Shown one piece after another: positions 8,652-17,877 of a stretch of DNA of 64,000 bases. Under the pieces are notes generated by a model. That model was not told where the DNA came from and did no database searches. It worked only from the letters and a program-made list of their open reading frames with translations. This DNA is from CAJBVG01 sp943372995. Lineage in GTDB: Bacteria > Bacteroidota > Bacteroidia > Sphingobacteriales > Sphingobacteriaceae. The stretch is taken from the NCBI GenBank assembly GCA_943372995.1, contig CALSAQ010000002.1:186001-250000 (forward strand), written 5' to 3'. Every line of letters begins with the position of its first letter. The stretch's first letter is position 1. The position numbers were made by a program, and so were the translations under genes.

Positions 8652-10676
8652 TTACCAAATTCTTACTTGTAAAGAATCTGTTCGATACATTTTATCTGAT
8701 GTCTTTATGTTGAATGCTTTGTGAAACTCAGGCATATTTGCTACTACTCCATTTACTCTGAATTCTGAAGGTGAGTGTACATCGCTCATTACCCTTTGTT
8801 CTAGAGTTTCTTTAGTATAGGTAACCATCCATGCATAAGCATAGGCTAAGAAGAAACGTTGATCTGGATTATAACCTCCAATCAGTTCATTCGATTGCCC
8901 TTGTTTAGTTTTTTTGAAGGCTTCGTAACCCATTACCAATCCACCTAAATCGGCAATGTTTTCTCCTTGTGTAGCATCTCCATTGATATGTAGATTACCT
9001 AATACCGTATATTGATTGTATTGTTCTACAATCATTTTTGTTTTTGCTTTAAATTTTTCACGGTCTTCTTTTGTCCACCAATCGCGCAAATTCCCTTTTT
9101 CATCGTACTGACTGCCTTGATCATCGAATCCGTGAGTAAGTTCATGTCCGAACGTAGAACCTCCTATAATGCCATATAAAACAGCATCGTCGGGCATACG
9201 TCCTTCAAACCCTGGAACAATTATATTACATGCTGGTACGCAAATCTCATTGAAGGTTGGGTCGTAATAAGCATTGTAAGTTTGTGGTGTCATTCCCCAT
9301 TCCGATTTATCTACTGGCTTACCGTATTTTTTAATATTTTCTTGAAATTGCCAATTTCTTACCGCCATCACATTTTTTGCGAAATCTGTTCTACTAATGT
9401 TTATGCTCGATAGGTCTTTCCATTTGTCGGGATAACCTACTTTCATGTTTACTTTTTCCAATTTAGAAAGTGCCTTTTGTTTAGTTTCTGCACTCATCCA
9501 ATCTAAATTTTTAATATGCTCTGCATAAACATCACGAATATTCTCTCCAATTTCTAGAAGCTTTTCTTTTGTCCCCGCTGGTAAATATTCTTTAACATAG
9601 ATTTGCCCAATAAGCTCACCTAAGTCGTCGTTAGTTTGCTCTACGATTCTTTCCCAGCGTGGTTTTTGTGTTTTACTACCAGACAATGTTTTACCAAAGA
9701 AATTGAAATTTTCTTTTTCTAAATCTTTGTTTAGATATTTAGAATAATCAGTGAGGAGATTCCATTGTAAGTAGATTTTCCAATCGGCTAGTGGGATAGT
9801 TTTTAAGGAAGTATTTAAAGCGCTGAAAAATTCAGGCTGACCAATTACTACACTATCCATATTGGCTAGATCGAGTTGTGAGAATAAATGGCTGGCATTT
9901 AGGTCTACTAATTTCTTACTTAGGTTAGCAACACTTTCTTTATTATAATTTTTATATGGATCTCGAGTGTCTTCTAGTTTTCTGCTAGCTTTTGCTAAGC
10001 TTTTTTCTATGTTAAAAACTCTTTCACCAATATTTTTATCTGAGGATAGTTTAGCTAATTCAAACATCTTTTGGATGTGTTGTACGTAAGCTGTTCTGAT
10101 TTTTGGATTTTCACCTTCATTACTGAAATAATATTCGCGATCAGGCAAACCTATACCACCTTGCCATAAAAATGAGGTGTTAGCACTAGCATTTTTATCA
10201 TCTGTACCAATTCTAAAATAGAACATCGGAGCACATCCAATTTTGTGTAATGCTGCTACAGTAGTTATTACATCAGTTGAATTTTTGATGCTAGCTATTT
10301 GATTTAACAAAGGTTGTAGCGCATTGATGCCATTCTTTTCAATGGTTACAGTATCTAATCCAGAGAAATAGTAATCGCCAATCATTTGTTCTTTACTGCC
10401 TTTTGTAGCATTTGAAATTGCTGCAGATTTCTCACAAATCTGACGAACCTGAGAGTTTACAGTATCTTGTATGGTCCTGAAAATCCCCGCACTATTTCTG
10501 CTGCTAGGAATAGGGTTGGCCTTAAACCAATTATTGTTTGCAAATAAGAAAAAGTTATCTCCTGGAGAAATACTAGAATCTATGTGCGAAACTAGTGGGT
10601 CTATTTCGTTTTTTTGTGTAGCAGAATTACACGCCAGTAATGCTACTGAACCTAATAGTATTAGTTGTCTTTTCAT
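8652..10676 (-). CDS. M13 family zinc endopeptidase lipoprotein (neprilysin/PepO-like)
   Basis: 674 residues, the usual length for bacterial M13 peptidases. Zinc site HELTH at residues 511-515 and the third ligand in GENIADLGG (Glu about 572) are intact. So is the downstream SDVHSPSEFRVNG segment that shapes the substrate pocket. The N-terminus RQLILLGSVALLACNS carries a lipobox (LLAC), so the enzyme should be a lipid-anchored periplasmic or surface peptidase acting on oligopeptides. It is followed by the shared terminator at 8593. The two-component genes upstream run in the same direction, 63 bases away. Confidence 0.95.
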   Translation of the reverse strand: MKRQLILLGSVALLACNSATQKNEIDPLVSHIDSSISPGDNFFLFANNNWFKANPIPSSRNSAGIFRTIQDTVNSQVRQICEKSAAISNATKGSKEQMIGDYYFSGLDTVTIEKNGINALQPLLNQIASIKNSTDVITTVAALHKIGCAPMFYFRIGTDDKNASANTSFLWQGGIGLPDREYYFSNEGENPKIRTAYVQHIQKMFELAKLSSDKNIGERVFNIEKSLAKASRKLEDTRDPYKNYNKESVANLSKKLVDLNASHLFSQLDLANMDSVVIGQPEFFSALNTSLKTIPLADWKIYLQWNLLTDYSKYLNKDLEKENFNFFGKTLSGSKTQKPRWERIVEQTNDDLGELIGQIYVKEYLPAGTKEKLLEIGENIRDVYAEHIKNLDWMSAETKQKALSKLEKVNMKVGYPDKWKDLSSINISRTDFAKNVMAVRNWQFQENIKKYGKPVDKSEWGMTPQTYNAYYDPTFNEICVPACNIIVPGFEGRMPDDAVLYGIIGGSTFGHELTHGFDDQGSQYDEKGNLRDWWTKEDREKFKAKTKMIVEQYNQYTVLGNLHINGDATQGENIADLGGLVMGYEAFKKTKQGQSNELIGGYNPDQRFFLAYAYAWMVTYTKETLEQRVMSDVHSPSEFRVNGVVANMPEFHKAFNIKTSDKMYRTDSLQVRIW

Positions 10677-10739
10677 ACAACTAATATAAACATTTTGCTA
10701 TTGAGGGTTAAAAATGGTAATTATTTTTACGTAACAATA

Positions 10740-11390
10740 TTAAAACCATTTCTTTTTTATAGCCAATTTTACAGCCTGAGCACGATTATTAACGTGAAGC
10801 TTTTGATAGATGTTATTGATGTGAGTTCTTACCGTATGGGGCGAAATAAATAGTTTTTCGGCTACTTCTTTATGATCTAAACCATCTACTAAACTTTGTA
10901 AAATATGCATCTCTCTATCCGACAAATTGCTTTCTGATTTAGTGGGAAGAGGACTTTCTGTATTCATTAGCATTTTCAAAGCCTTCCTGGCAATACTGGG
11001 ACTCATTGGAGATCCGCCGAATTCGATAATTTGATGAATAGCCTCAATTACACGATCTACTTTCTCGTCTTTTAAGAGATATCCAATAGCACCTGATTTA
11101 ATGGCATCAAAAACTTTTACATCATCATCGAATACCGTAAACATTAAGAATTTTGTTTCAGGATATATTTCAGAGGCGATTTCAACAGCTTCTATCCCGT
11201 TCATTATTGGCATATCGATATCCATCAGTACAATATCCGGAATTTCGTGATGGTGCTCCTTCATTTTTATTAAAAAATCTTTACCATTGGATGCATCAAA
11301 AATGATAGAAATTTCTTTGTCAAATTTCAGTTTATCAGCTAGTGATACTCTGTTCGCTTGTTTATCGTCAACGATTCCTACTTTTATCAT
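10740..11390 (-). CDS. NarL/FixJ-type response regulator
   Basis: 216 residues: an N-terminal receiver with acidic pair DD at 8-9 and phospho-acceptor Asp about 57 in IVLMDIDMP, Thr in MFTVFDD and Lys in LLKDEK, then a C-terminal LuxR helix-turn-helix (LSDREMHILQSLVDGLDHKE...ISPHTVRTHINNIYQKL). It lies 63 bases downstream of the large histidine kinase at 11454-14441, its probable partner. The kinase has a HisKA_3-type domain, the type that normally pairs with LuxR-type regulators. Target genes are unknown. Confidence 0.93.
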   Translation of the reverse strand: MIKVGIVDDKQANRVSLADKLKFDKEISIIFDASNGKDFLIKMKEHHHEIPDIVLMDIDMPIMNGIEAVEIASEIYPETKFLMFTVFDDDVKVFDAIKSGAIGYLLKDEKVDRVIEAIHQIIEFGGSPMSPSIARKALKMLMNTESPLPTKSESNLSDREMHILQSLVDGLDHKEVAEKLFISPHTVRTHINNIYQKLHVNNRAQAVKLAIKKKWF

Positions 11391-11453
11391 TTTTTTGAAT
11401 TCTATATGTCTAAATTCTTAATATATATACTAACGTTATATACGTCATATGCA

Positions 11454-14441
11454 TTAATTTTCAATTTTCAATTCAATAGTAGTTCCATTGTTTAATGATG
11501 AATTTATCGTAAATATTGCTCCACATTCAGCAGCCCTTTCCGACATTATAACTAATCCGTAATGTTCGTCGCTGTAATCAACTGTGGTGTCGAAACCTTT
11601 TCCATCATCAGTAATTTTGAAATAGAATAAATATTTTTCATCACTTTTAAACAATACATTAATGTTGCTTGCTTTAGCATGTTTAAGAATATTGCTTAAA
11701 GCTTCTTGGCAGATCCTGAATAAATGTAGCGTGACTCCTGGATTTAGTTTTCTTTTGCTATTAAATTCCTCTTTGAAATTTATATTGATATGAGTGCTGA
11801 ACTCTAACATTTTTCTCGCAAAAGTTTTGAATTTATCTGCAAAATCTTCAATAAATAAAGCCTGATTGTTTATAGCCCATATAGTTTGACGTAAAGTAAG
11901 TATTGCTTGTCTGCCTGTTTCTGTTAAATTTTCTAAACGTTTCTTTTCCTCTTCTTCTGACAGTTTTTCGGGATGGGAAATCATCCAATCTAAATTAGAG
12001 ATTAAGTATGAAAGGTGTGCTCCAACATTATCATGTAAATCTCTAGCAATGCGCAATCGTTCTTGCTCTAATTCGTATTGAACTTGCAGCTTTCTTTTTA
12101 ATGCTTGTTTTTGTCTATGGATGTAATAGTAAATAATTCCAATGAAGATAAGTATGGCGCTAAGTCCGGTTAACCAATAAAACCATGTAGTTTGCCAGTA
12201 AGGAGGAATAATACTGATATAAATTATTTTCGGTTCTTTACACCAAACTCCATCGTTGTTACTTCCAAATAATTTTAGTACATAGTTTCCTGCTGGTAAA
12301 TTTGCATACCTAGCATAATGCCTATTCCCTGATTCAATTATTTTTTTGTCGTACCCTTCTAAAATATATTTATACTTATTTGCAGAAGGATTTGAGAAGT
12401 CTAATGCCGAAAAATCAAATGCTAATGTGTTTTCTGTGTAATTTAGTTTTATTGAAGTTAATTCGTTGTAATTGGTATCTGTTTTGTAAGGAATATCGAA
12501 TAAATAAATTTTATTTAGAGAGATATTTGGAGGATATGGATTATAGTGAATATTGGAAGGGTTTATAATGTTCACTCCATTAGTGCCACCAAAATAGAGT
12601 TTCCCATCTCTTCCTTTATGATAAGAACCAGTATTGAATTCGTTGGATTGAAGCCCATCGGATGTGCTGAAATTTTTAAACTGTTTGGATGAAGGTTTAA
12701 ATAGGGTTAGACCTCTGTTATGACTAAACCAAATGTTCCCGTTGTTGTCTTCTAATAAACCATAGATATTATCGTTTCTCATTCCCGAATTTTCGTCGTA
12801 TTTTTCTAGCACTTCTCCTTTAAGATTTACCTTAAATAAACCTCTAATAGTGCTGAAATAAATTTCTTTTTTACTGGTGATAAGAATCGATTTTACAAAA
12901 ACTTCTTTATCTACATATATCTTCTTCTTCGTTATTAAATTGTAAATGATGAATGTTTTATTGGTGCCAATAAGTAAGATGCTATCGTTGTAATGTTTGA
13001 AATTTATAATAGCAGTATCCTTAGTTTGATAGAGCACTTGCGTGCTTAAATCTTCATTTATATTACTTATAAAATATGTTGGAAGTGATCGTGTATTGAT
13101 ATAGAACTTGTTCTTATGGTTTTCGAAACTTGGGTATGCTTGCGGTTCGTAAAATTTACTGTTTTGCTCTTTGACAATCTTGTTTAATATATAATTATAG
13201 ACTATCATTCTATCGTTATACATTAGAAGAATCTCTTGGTCGCTGTATTCAATCATCCCAAGTACAGATGCATTCACTAGGTCTGAACTTTTTTTAGGCT
13301 TGAACAATATGTGTTTATAGTTATAATTATCTTTTTCGTCGTAGATTAAAAAACCTAAGGCATGCAAGCCAACAAATATCTTTCCCGACTTTGTGACCAA
13401 GATAGATTTTGTCATGTTTAAACGTTCTTCATTCGATCCGATGTGAATGAATTTATTTACATGTGGAGATAGTATTTTTATCCCTATTCCATTTGTTCCA
13501 AAAATTATATTCCCAGTTTTATCGCGATAGAGAGACTCCATGAAAGTAAAAGATTGGGCATATTGTCCGAAGTTTTTGTGGTATTCTATGTTATTGTAAT
13601 TGTCTTTATCTATAATGTAGTATCCATCTATAGTTCCGAGATAATATTTCCCATTAGAATATGTAATACATGTGGTATTCGCATTTCCATTGGTATTTAT
13701 TTTTTGTTGTTTAGAGCTTACTTTCCCATTACTAATTTGGTATTCTACAATGTTTTTTTGTAATGCATCTATAGCAATAAATTTATTTTTTGTATAACTG
13801 GCGAATTCAACTCTTCTGATGCCGTAGGCATTTAGTTTTTGTAATTGAAAAGTTGCAGTATTGAAAATATAAAGAGAATTCGCTTTGTTTTGGAAGACAA
13901 GAAGTTTATTATGATAATATGGATTCTTCTGAATGGATATTTCTGTACTTTTTAGAGTGTCGAGTTTTATGTTTTTTACGATTTGCTTTTTATTGATATC
14001 GAAGCCTACCAACTGTTTATTTGAAATCAGTAGCCATAATCTTTGATTTTCATCTTCTGTTAGAATATTGTAAGTAGATATTGTTTTAGATTTAATAATA
14101 TTTATAAACTGATCTTTTATTCGATCATATAAACTCAAGCCCTTATCGTGCGATACCCAAAGTTGCTTTTTACTGTCTTCAAAAAACATGAAATAAAATT
14201 CTCCATCAATGCTGTTGTTGTTTTTGGGGTCGAATTTATAATTATGAATTTCGTTTCCATCGAACCTTGAAATGCCATTTGCTGTAGAGAACCACAAGTA
14301 CCCCCTGTGGTCTTGCAATATTTCGTAAATGCTGTTCTGATTTAATCCATCGTCAGCAGTATAAGAGCTAAACTTCCTCTGAATTTGCGAGTAAGCTAGC
14401 AAAGGGAATAATAGAATAAATAGTAATATAGTCCTCAACAA
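11454..14441 (-). CDS. Hybrid-length sensor histidine kinase with two beta-propellers (HisKA_3)
   Basis: 995 residues. A signal peptide (LRTILLFILLFPLLAYSQ) is followed by a periplasmic sensor of two-component-propeller repeats (GLNQNSIYEILQDHRGYLWF, GMRNDNIYGLLEDNNGNIWF, GLQSNEFN). Then come a Y_Y_Y domain (about 670-745, NKYKYILEGYD), one membrane helix (about 752-774), HisKA_3 with phospho-acceptor His about 803 in ARDLHDNVGAH, and a HATPase (ITDDGKGFD, YGLVIMSERA). No receiver or AraC domain is attached, so it is not a one-protein hybrid system; the partner is the LuxR-type regulator at 10740. Such propeller sensors often detect extracellular sugars or peptides; the ligand here is unknown. 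Confidence 0.95.
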   Translation of the reverse strand: MLRTILLFILLFPLLAYSQIQRKFSSYTADDGLNQNSIYEILQDHRGYLWFSTANGISRFDGNEIHNYKFDPKNNNSIDGEFYFMFFEDSKKQLWVSHDKGLSLYDRIKDQFINIIKSKTISTYNILTEDENQRLWLLISNKQLVGFDINKKQIVKNIKLDTLKSTEISIQKNPYYHNKLLVFQNKANSLYIFNTATFQLQKLNAYGIRRVEFASYTKNKFIAIDALQKNIVEYQISNGKVSSKQQKINTNGNANTTCITYSNGKYYLGTIDGYYIIDKDNYNNIEYHKNFGQYAQSFTFMESLYRDKTGNIIFGTNGIGIKILSPHVNKFIHIGSNEERLNMTKSILVTKSGKIFVGLHALGFLIYDEKDNYNYKHILFKPKKSSDLVNASVLGMIEYSDQEILLMYNDRMIVYNYILNKIVKEQNSKFYEPQAYPSFENHKNKFYINTRSLPTYFISNINEDLSTQVLYQTKDTAIINFKHYNDSILLIGTNKTFIIYNLITKKKIYVDKEVFVKSILITSKKEIYFSTIRGLFKVNLKGEVLEKYDENSGMRNDNIYGLLEDNNGNIWFSHNRGLTLFKPSSKQFKNFSTSDGLQSNEFNTGSYHKGRDGKLYFGGTNGVNIINPSNIHYNPYPPNISLNKIYLFDIPYKTDTNYNELTSIKLNYTENTLAFDFSALDFSNPSANKYKYILEGYDKKIIESGNRHYARYANLPAGNYVLKLFGSNNDGVWCKEPKIIYISIIPPYWQTTWFYWLTGLSAILIFIGIIYYYIHRQKQALKRKLQVQYELEQERLRIARDLHDNVGAHLSYLISNLDWMISHPEKLSEEEEKKRLENLTETGRQAILTLRQTIWAINNQALFIEDFADKFKTFARKMLEFSTHININFKEEFNSKRKLNPGVTLHLFRICQEALSNILKHAKASNINVLFKSDEKYLFYFKITDDGKGFDTTVDYSDEHYGLVIMSERAAECGAIFTINSSLNNGTTIELKIEN

Positions 14442-14514
14442 TTTTTTACATTACATATAATATTAAATGTAATATAAAATTCTTATTTGGGATAATATAG
14501 TATAAGAATAAAGT

Positions 14515-14540
14515 AAAAATACATCATTTGATGTATTTTA
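14515..14540 (-). terminator. Hairpin downstream of the M42 aminopeptidase
   Basis: Inverted repeat AAAATACATCA (14516-14526) / TGATGTATTTT (14529-14539). On the minus strand the stem is followed by TTTTTACTTT, so it can act as a terminator for the M42 gene, whose stop is at 14580. It also sits 75 bases upstream of the kinase gene, so an operator role is possible. Confidence 0.5.
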
Positions 14541-14579
14541 TTACACGTTGTTATGTTAAATCAAGAATAGGACAGATTG

Positions 14580-15689
14580 TTATTTCATGTATTTAAAATC
14601 TTGCCCTGATTTAATCACTAATAGCGACTCGTAAATCAATTTAATTACATTTTCTACGTCGTCTTTATGCACCATTTCTACTGTGGTATGCATATATCTT
14701 AAAGGGAGAGAAATTAATGCAGATACCACCCCGTCGTTAGAGTATGCAAATGCATCTGTATCTGTTCCTGTAGATCTTGAGGAAGCCTGGCGTTGGAAAG
14801 GTATTTTATTTTTTTCCGCGGTATTAATGATGAGTTTATTCAAATTCATTTGTACAGCAGGAGCATAAGACACAACCGGACCTCTACCACAAGCTAAATC
14901 GCCTTGTGTAATCTTATTAATCATCGGGGTTGTGGTGTCGTGGGTAACATCCGTAACAATAGCCACATGGGGTTTTATTTTATGTGCTATCATTTCAGCA
15001 CCACGTAATCCAATCTCTTCTTGTACAGAATTAACAATGTACAATCCAAATGGGAGTTTCTTTTTATTTTCCTTTAACAACCTAGCTACTTCGGCAATCA
15101 TAAATCCACCAGCTCTATTATCCAATGCACGTCCTACATAGTAGCGATCGTTTAATTGCATAAACTGATCTTCAAAAGTAACTACACAACCTACGTGTAT
15201 ACCTTTTTTTTCTACTTCATCTTTGCTCGTACAACCGATATCGATGAATATGTTTTTTAAAGATGGAGTTTCTTCTTTTTCACCACTACGAGTATGTATT
15301 GCGGGCCATCCGAATACTCCTTTTACAATTCCTTTGTCGGTATGCACATTCACGCGCATAGAAGGAGCAATAAGATGATCGGAGCCCCCATTTCTAATAA
15401 CGTAAATTAGTCCGTCGTTAGTAATGTAATTTACATACCACGAAATTTCATCCGCATGAGCTTCAATAACCACTTTATATTCGGCTTTGGGATTTATTAT
15501 ACCTACGGCTGTACCGTAATTGTCTACATAGGTTTCATCTACATACGGACGAATATAATCTAACCATAGTTTTTGTCCAGAAATCTCGAAAGAAGTTGGA
15601 GCTGCATTATTGATGTATTTTTCGAAAAACGTAATCGAATTTTTATTCGTTACTGCTTTTGTTTTTGGTGTAGTTGATTTCTTTGCCAT
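14580..15689 (-). CDS. M42 family aminopeptidase (glutamyl aminopeptidase/endoglucanase-like)
   Basis: 369 residues, a normal M42 length. The two-metal ligand set is visible in order: His-x-Asp in VIEAHADEISW, Asp in GRALDNRAGGF, Glu-Glu in NSVQEEIGLRGA, Asp in VTDVTHD and the C-terminal His in MHTTVEMVH. A Lys/Thr-rich N-terminal tail precedes the catalytic domain. There is no signal peptide, so it is a cytosolic peptidase that probably works late in peptide breakdown. Its upstream spacer holds the 7-base tandem repeat at 15696. Confidence 0.92.
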   Translation of the reverse strand: MAKKSTTPKTKAVTNKNSITFFEKYINNAAPTSFEISGQKLWLDYIRPYVDETYVDNYGTAVGIINPKAEYKVVIEAHADEISWYVNYITNDGLIYVIRNGGSDHLIAPSMRVNVHTDKGIVKGVFGWPAIHTRSGEKEETPSLKNIFIDIGCTSKDEVEKKGIHVGCVVTFEDQFMQLNDRYYVGRALDNRAGGFMIAEVARLLKENKKKLPFGLYIVNSVQEEIGLRGAEMIAHKIKPHVAIVTDVTHDTTTPMINKITQGDLACGRGPVVSYAPAVQMNLNKLIINTAEKNKIPFQRQASSRSTGTDTDAFAYSNDGVVSALISLPLRYMHTTVEMVHKDDVENVIKLIYESLLVIKSGQDFKYMK

Positions 15690-15695
15690 TTTTCT

Positions 15696-15799
15696 GAGTA
15701 GTGAGTAGTGAGTAGTGAGTAGTGAGATGTATTGAGTGGTAAGTAATGGGTAAAAATAATATTTATTTCACATTACCCACTACTCATTACCCACTACTA
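15696..15799. repeat. 7-base tandem repeat with inverted second arm
   Basis: GAGTAGT is repeated four times plus GAG (15696-15726). A degenerate stretch follows, then a second 7-base-period run in the opposite sense (about 15772-15798, units CCCACTA and CTCATTA). The two arms can pair imperfectly. The right arm contains the TAG stop (15797-15799) of the carboxylase gene. It fills the spacer between two minus-strand genes. Confidence 0.8.
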
Positions 15800-17341
15800 T
15801 AAAGGTATGTTTCCGTGTTTTTTCTTAGGATTATTCTTTACTTTATTTTCTAGCATTTTAAATGCTTTTATTAACTTTTCTCTTGTTTGCGAAGGTTCTA
15901 TTACTTCATCTATAAAGCCTCTTTCTGCTGCTCTATATGGGTTAGCAAACATGTCGGAATATTGCTTTTCTTTTTCTAACCATTTTTCTTCTTTGTTGCT
16001 TGCTTCGTTAATTTCTTTTTTGAAAATTATTTCTGCTGCCCCTTTTGCACCCATTACGGCAATCTCAGCACTAGGCCATGCGTAGTTCATGTCGGCCCCA
16101 ATGTGTTTAGAGTTCATTACATCGTAAGCACCTCCATAGGCTTTACGTGTAATTACTGTAATGCGTGGAACGGTAGCTTCAGAAAACGCATATAACAATT
16201 TCGCTCCATTGGTAATAATTGCATTCCACTCTTGGTCAGTACCTGGTAAGAAACCTGGGACATCTTCAAAAACTAATAGTGGGATATTAAAACAATCGCA
16301 GAAGCGAACAAAACGTGCTGCTTTTGTTGATGCGTGATTGTCGAGTACCCCTGCTAAGAACATAGGTTGATTGGCAACAATACCAATACTTTTACCAGCT
16401 AAGCGAGCAAAGCCCACCACAATATTCTCAGCGAAATTTTTGTGAACCTCTAAGAAAGAATTTTCGTCGATAGTATTTGCAATTACTTCTCTGATATCGT
16501 AAGGCTGATTTGCATTTTCTGGTATAATGTTGTTCAGCGATTCTCTTGTTTCCGATGAATTGCTATCATAAGGAACACTAGGAGCGCGCTCTTCGCAATT
16601 CTGAGGCATGTAGCTTAACAGTTGCTTAATGTTGGCAATGCATTCAATTTCATTAGCACATGAGAAATGTGTAACTCCTGATTTTGTAGAGTGTGTGCTT
16701 GCACCACCTAGTTCTTCAGAACTTACTTCTTCATGGGTTACTGTTTTTACCACATTTGGTCCTGTAACAAACATGTATGAAGTATTCTCAACCATTAAGA
16801 TATAATCTGTAATAGCAGGTGAATATACCGCTCCACCAGCGCATGGTCCCATAATAGCAGAGAGCTGTGGAATTACACCAGAAGCCATGGTGTTACGATA
16901 AAAAATATCGGCATACCCACCTAAAGAAACTACACCTTCCTGAATACGTGCACCACCAGAATCATTTAATCCAATTACTGGTGCGCCATTTTGCATGGCT
17001 AAATCCATAATCTTGCAGATTTTTTCTGCATGAGTTTCAGAGAGAGAACCCCCAAATACGGTAAAATCTTGTGAAAACACATAAACTAATCGGCCATTAA
17101 CGGTTCCGTAGCCTGTAACTACACCGTCGCCAAGGTATTGCTCATTTTCTAATCCGAAATCTTTAGAGCGATGGGTAACCAACATTCCTATCTCTTCGAA
17201 AGAACCCTCATCTAATAAAAAGTGAATTCGCTCTCTAGCAGTTAATTTGCCTTTTTTATGTTGTGAATCGATACGTGCTTGGCCACCTCCTAGTTGGGCT
17301 TCTTGTATCTTACTTTTTAGTATATCAATCTTTGAATTCAT
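15797..17341 (-). CDS. Acyl-CoA carboxylase, carboxyltransferase (beta) subunit
   Basis: 514 residues, matching propionyl-CoA/acetyl-CoA carboxylase beta subunits (PccB type). Both crotonase-like halves are present: the N-terminal acyl-CoA site with GGARIQEGV and MGPCAGGAVYSPA, and the C-terminal biotin site with DVPGFLPGTDQEWNAII, RKAYGGAYDVM and MGAKGAAEIIF. The enzyme transfers carboxyl from carboxybiotin to an acyl-CoA, probably propionyl-CoA. The biotin carboxylase and carrier subunits are not in this window. The stop codon lies inside the tandem repeat at 15696-15799. Confidence 0.94.
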   Translation of the reverse strand: MNSKIDILKSKIQEAQLGGGQARIDSQHKKGKLTARERIHFLLDEGSFEEIGMLVTHRSKDFGLENEQYLGDGVVTGYGTVNGRLVYVFSQDFTVFGGSLSETHAEKICKIMDLAMQNGAPVIGLNDSGGARIQEGVVSLGGYADIFYRNTMASGVIPQLSAIMGPCAGGAVYSPAITDYILMVENTSYMFVTGPNVVKTVTHEEVSSEELGGASTHSTKSGVTHFSCANEIECIANIKQLLSYMPQNCEERAPSVPYDSNSSETRESLNNIIPENANQPYDIREVIANTIDENSFLEVHKNFAENIVVGFARLAGKSIGIVANQPMFLAGVLDNHASTKAARFVRFCDCFNIPLLVFEDVPGFLPGTDQEWNAIITNGAKLLYAFSEATVPRITVITRKAYGGAYDVMNSKHIGADMNYAWPSAEIAVMGAKGAAEIIFKKEINEASNKEEKWLEKEKQYSDMFANPYRAAERGFIDEVIEPSQTREKLIKAFKMLENKVKNNPKKKHGNIPL

Positions 17342-17457
17342 GCGGCTAATGTAAAGAAAATGCTCAAATGTGCAAACGAGTAATTCGCTTAATTGTGTGA
17401 TTATTTCTTGCTGAAATAGAACAATTTTAGTGGAAAATCGTTAACATTGCACAAAAT

Positions 17458-17793
17458 ATGAAAAAAAGGAAGGGGCATATCATCTTACTATTTTGCTCTA
17501 TCTTCTTTGTGAAGGTGGCCCTTTGCCTCGCTACGGTTTATTTTCATTGCAATAATGAGAAATTGATGAACTCTTTGATTATGCAGTTAGAGATTGAACA
17601 TGAGGATCATGCTAACGATAATTTAAAGGAGCTTTTTGCAAAAGACTCTAAGTTCACACACAAAGAGTTTCAGTCGCATAAGATTGATACAAAAGAAGTA
17701 AATGCTGCTGTATACATTACGTTTACAGATTTATATCCTATTAATGCATTGTATACTGAGATTGTTACACCTCCTCCCGAACGCCTTTCTTAA
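17458..17793 (+). CDS. Small exported or membrane-anchored protein of unknown function
   Basis: 111 residues. A basic N-terminus (KKRKGH) precedes one hydrophobic segment (IILLFCSIFFVKVALCLA) that could be a signal peptide or anchor. The rest is acidic and His-rich (IEHEDHANDN) and ends TPPPERLS. I do not recognise a family. It lies 84 bases upstream of the SulP gene on the same strand and is divergent from the carboxylase. A link to anion transport is only a guess from position. Confidence 0.6.
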   Translation: MKKRKGHIILLFCSIFFVKVALCLATVYFHCNNEKLMNSLIMQLEIEHEDHANDNLKELFAKDSKFTHKEFQSHKIDTKEVNAAVYITFTDLYPINALYTEIVTPPPERLS

Positions 17794-17877
17794 TCAGTCC
17801 AATGATGAAGCATTATAGAATGCTCATCTCCTAAATTTTTAGTAAAAATTATTTTTTAAATTTATTATTCGAACATC

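Noticed and set aside
15807..16085. 92-codon ORF antisense to the carboxylase
   Set aside because: It mirrors the conserved carboxyltransferase frame and shows only compositional hydrophobicity.
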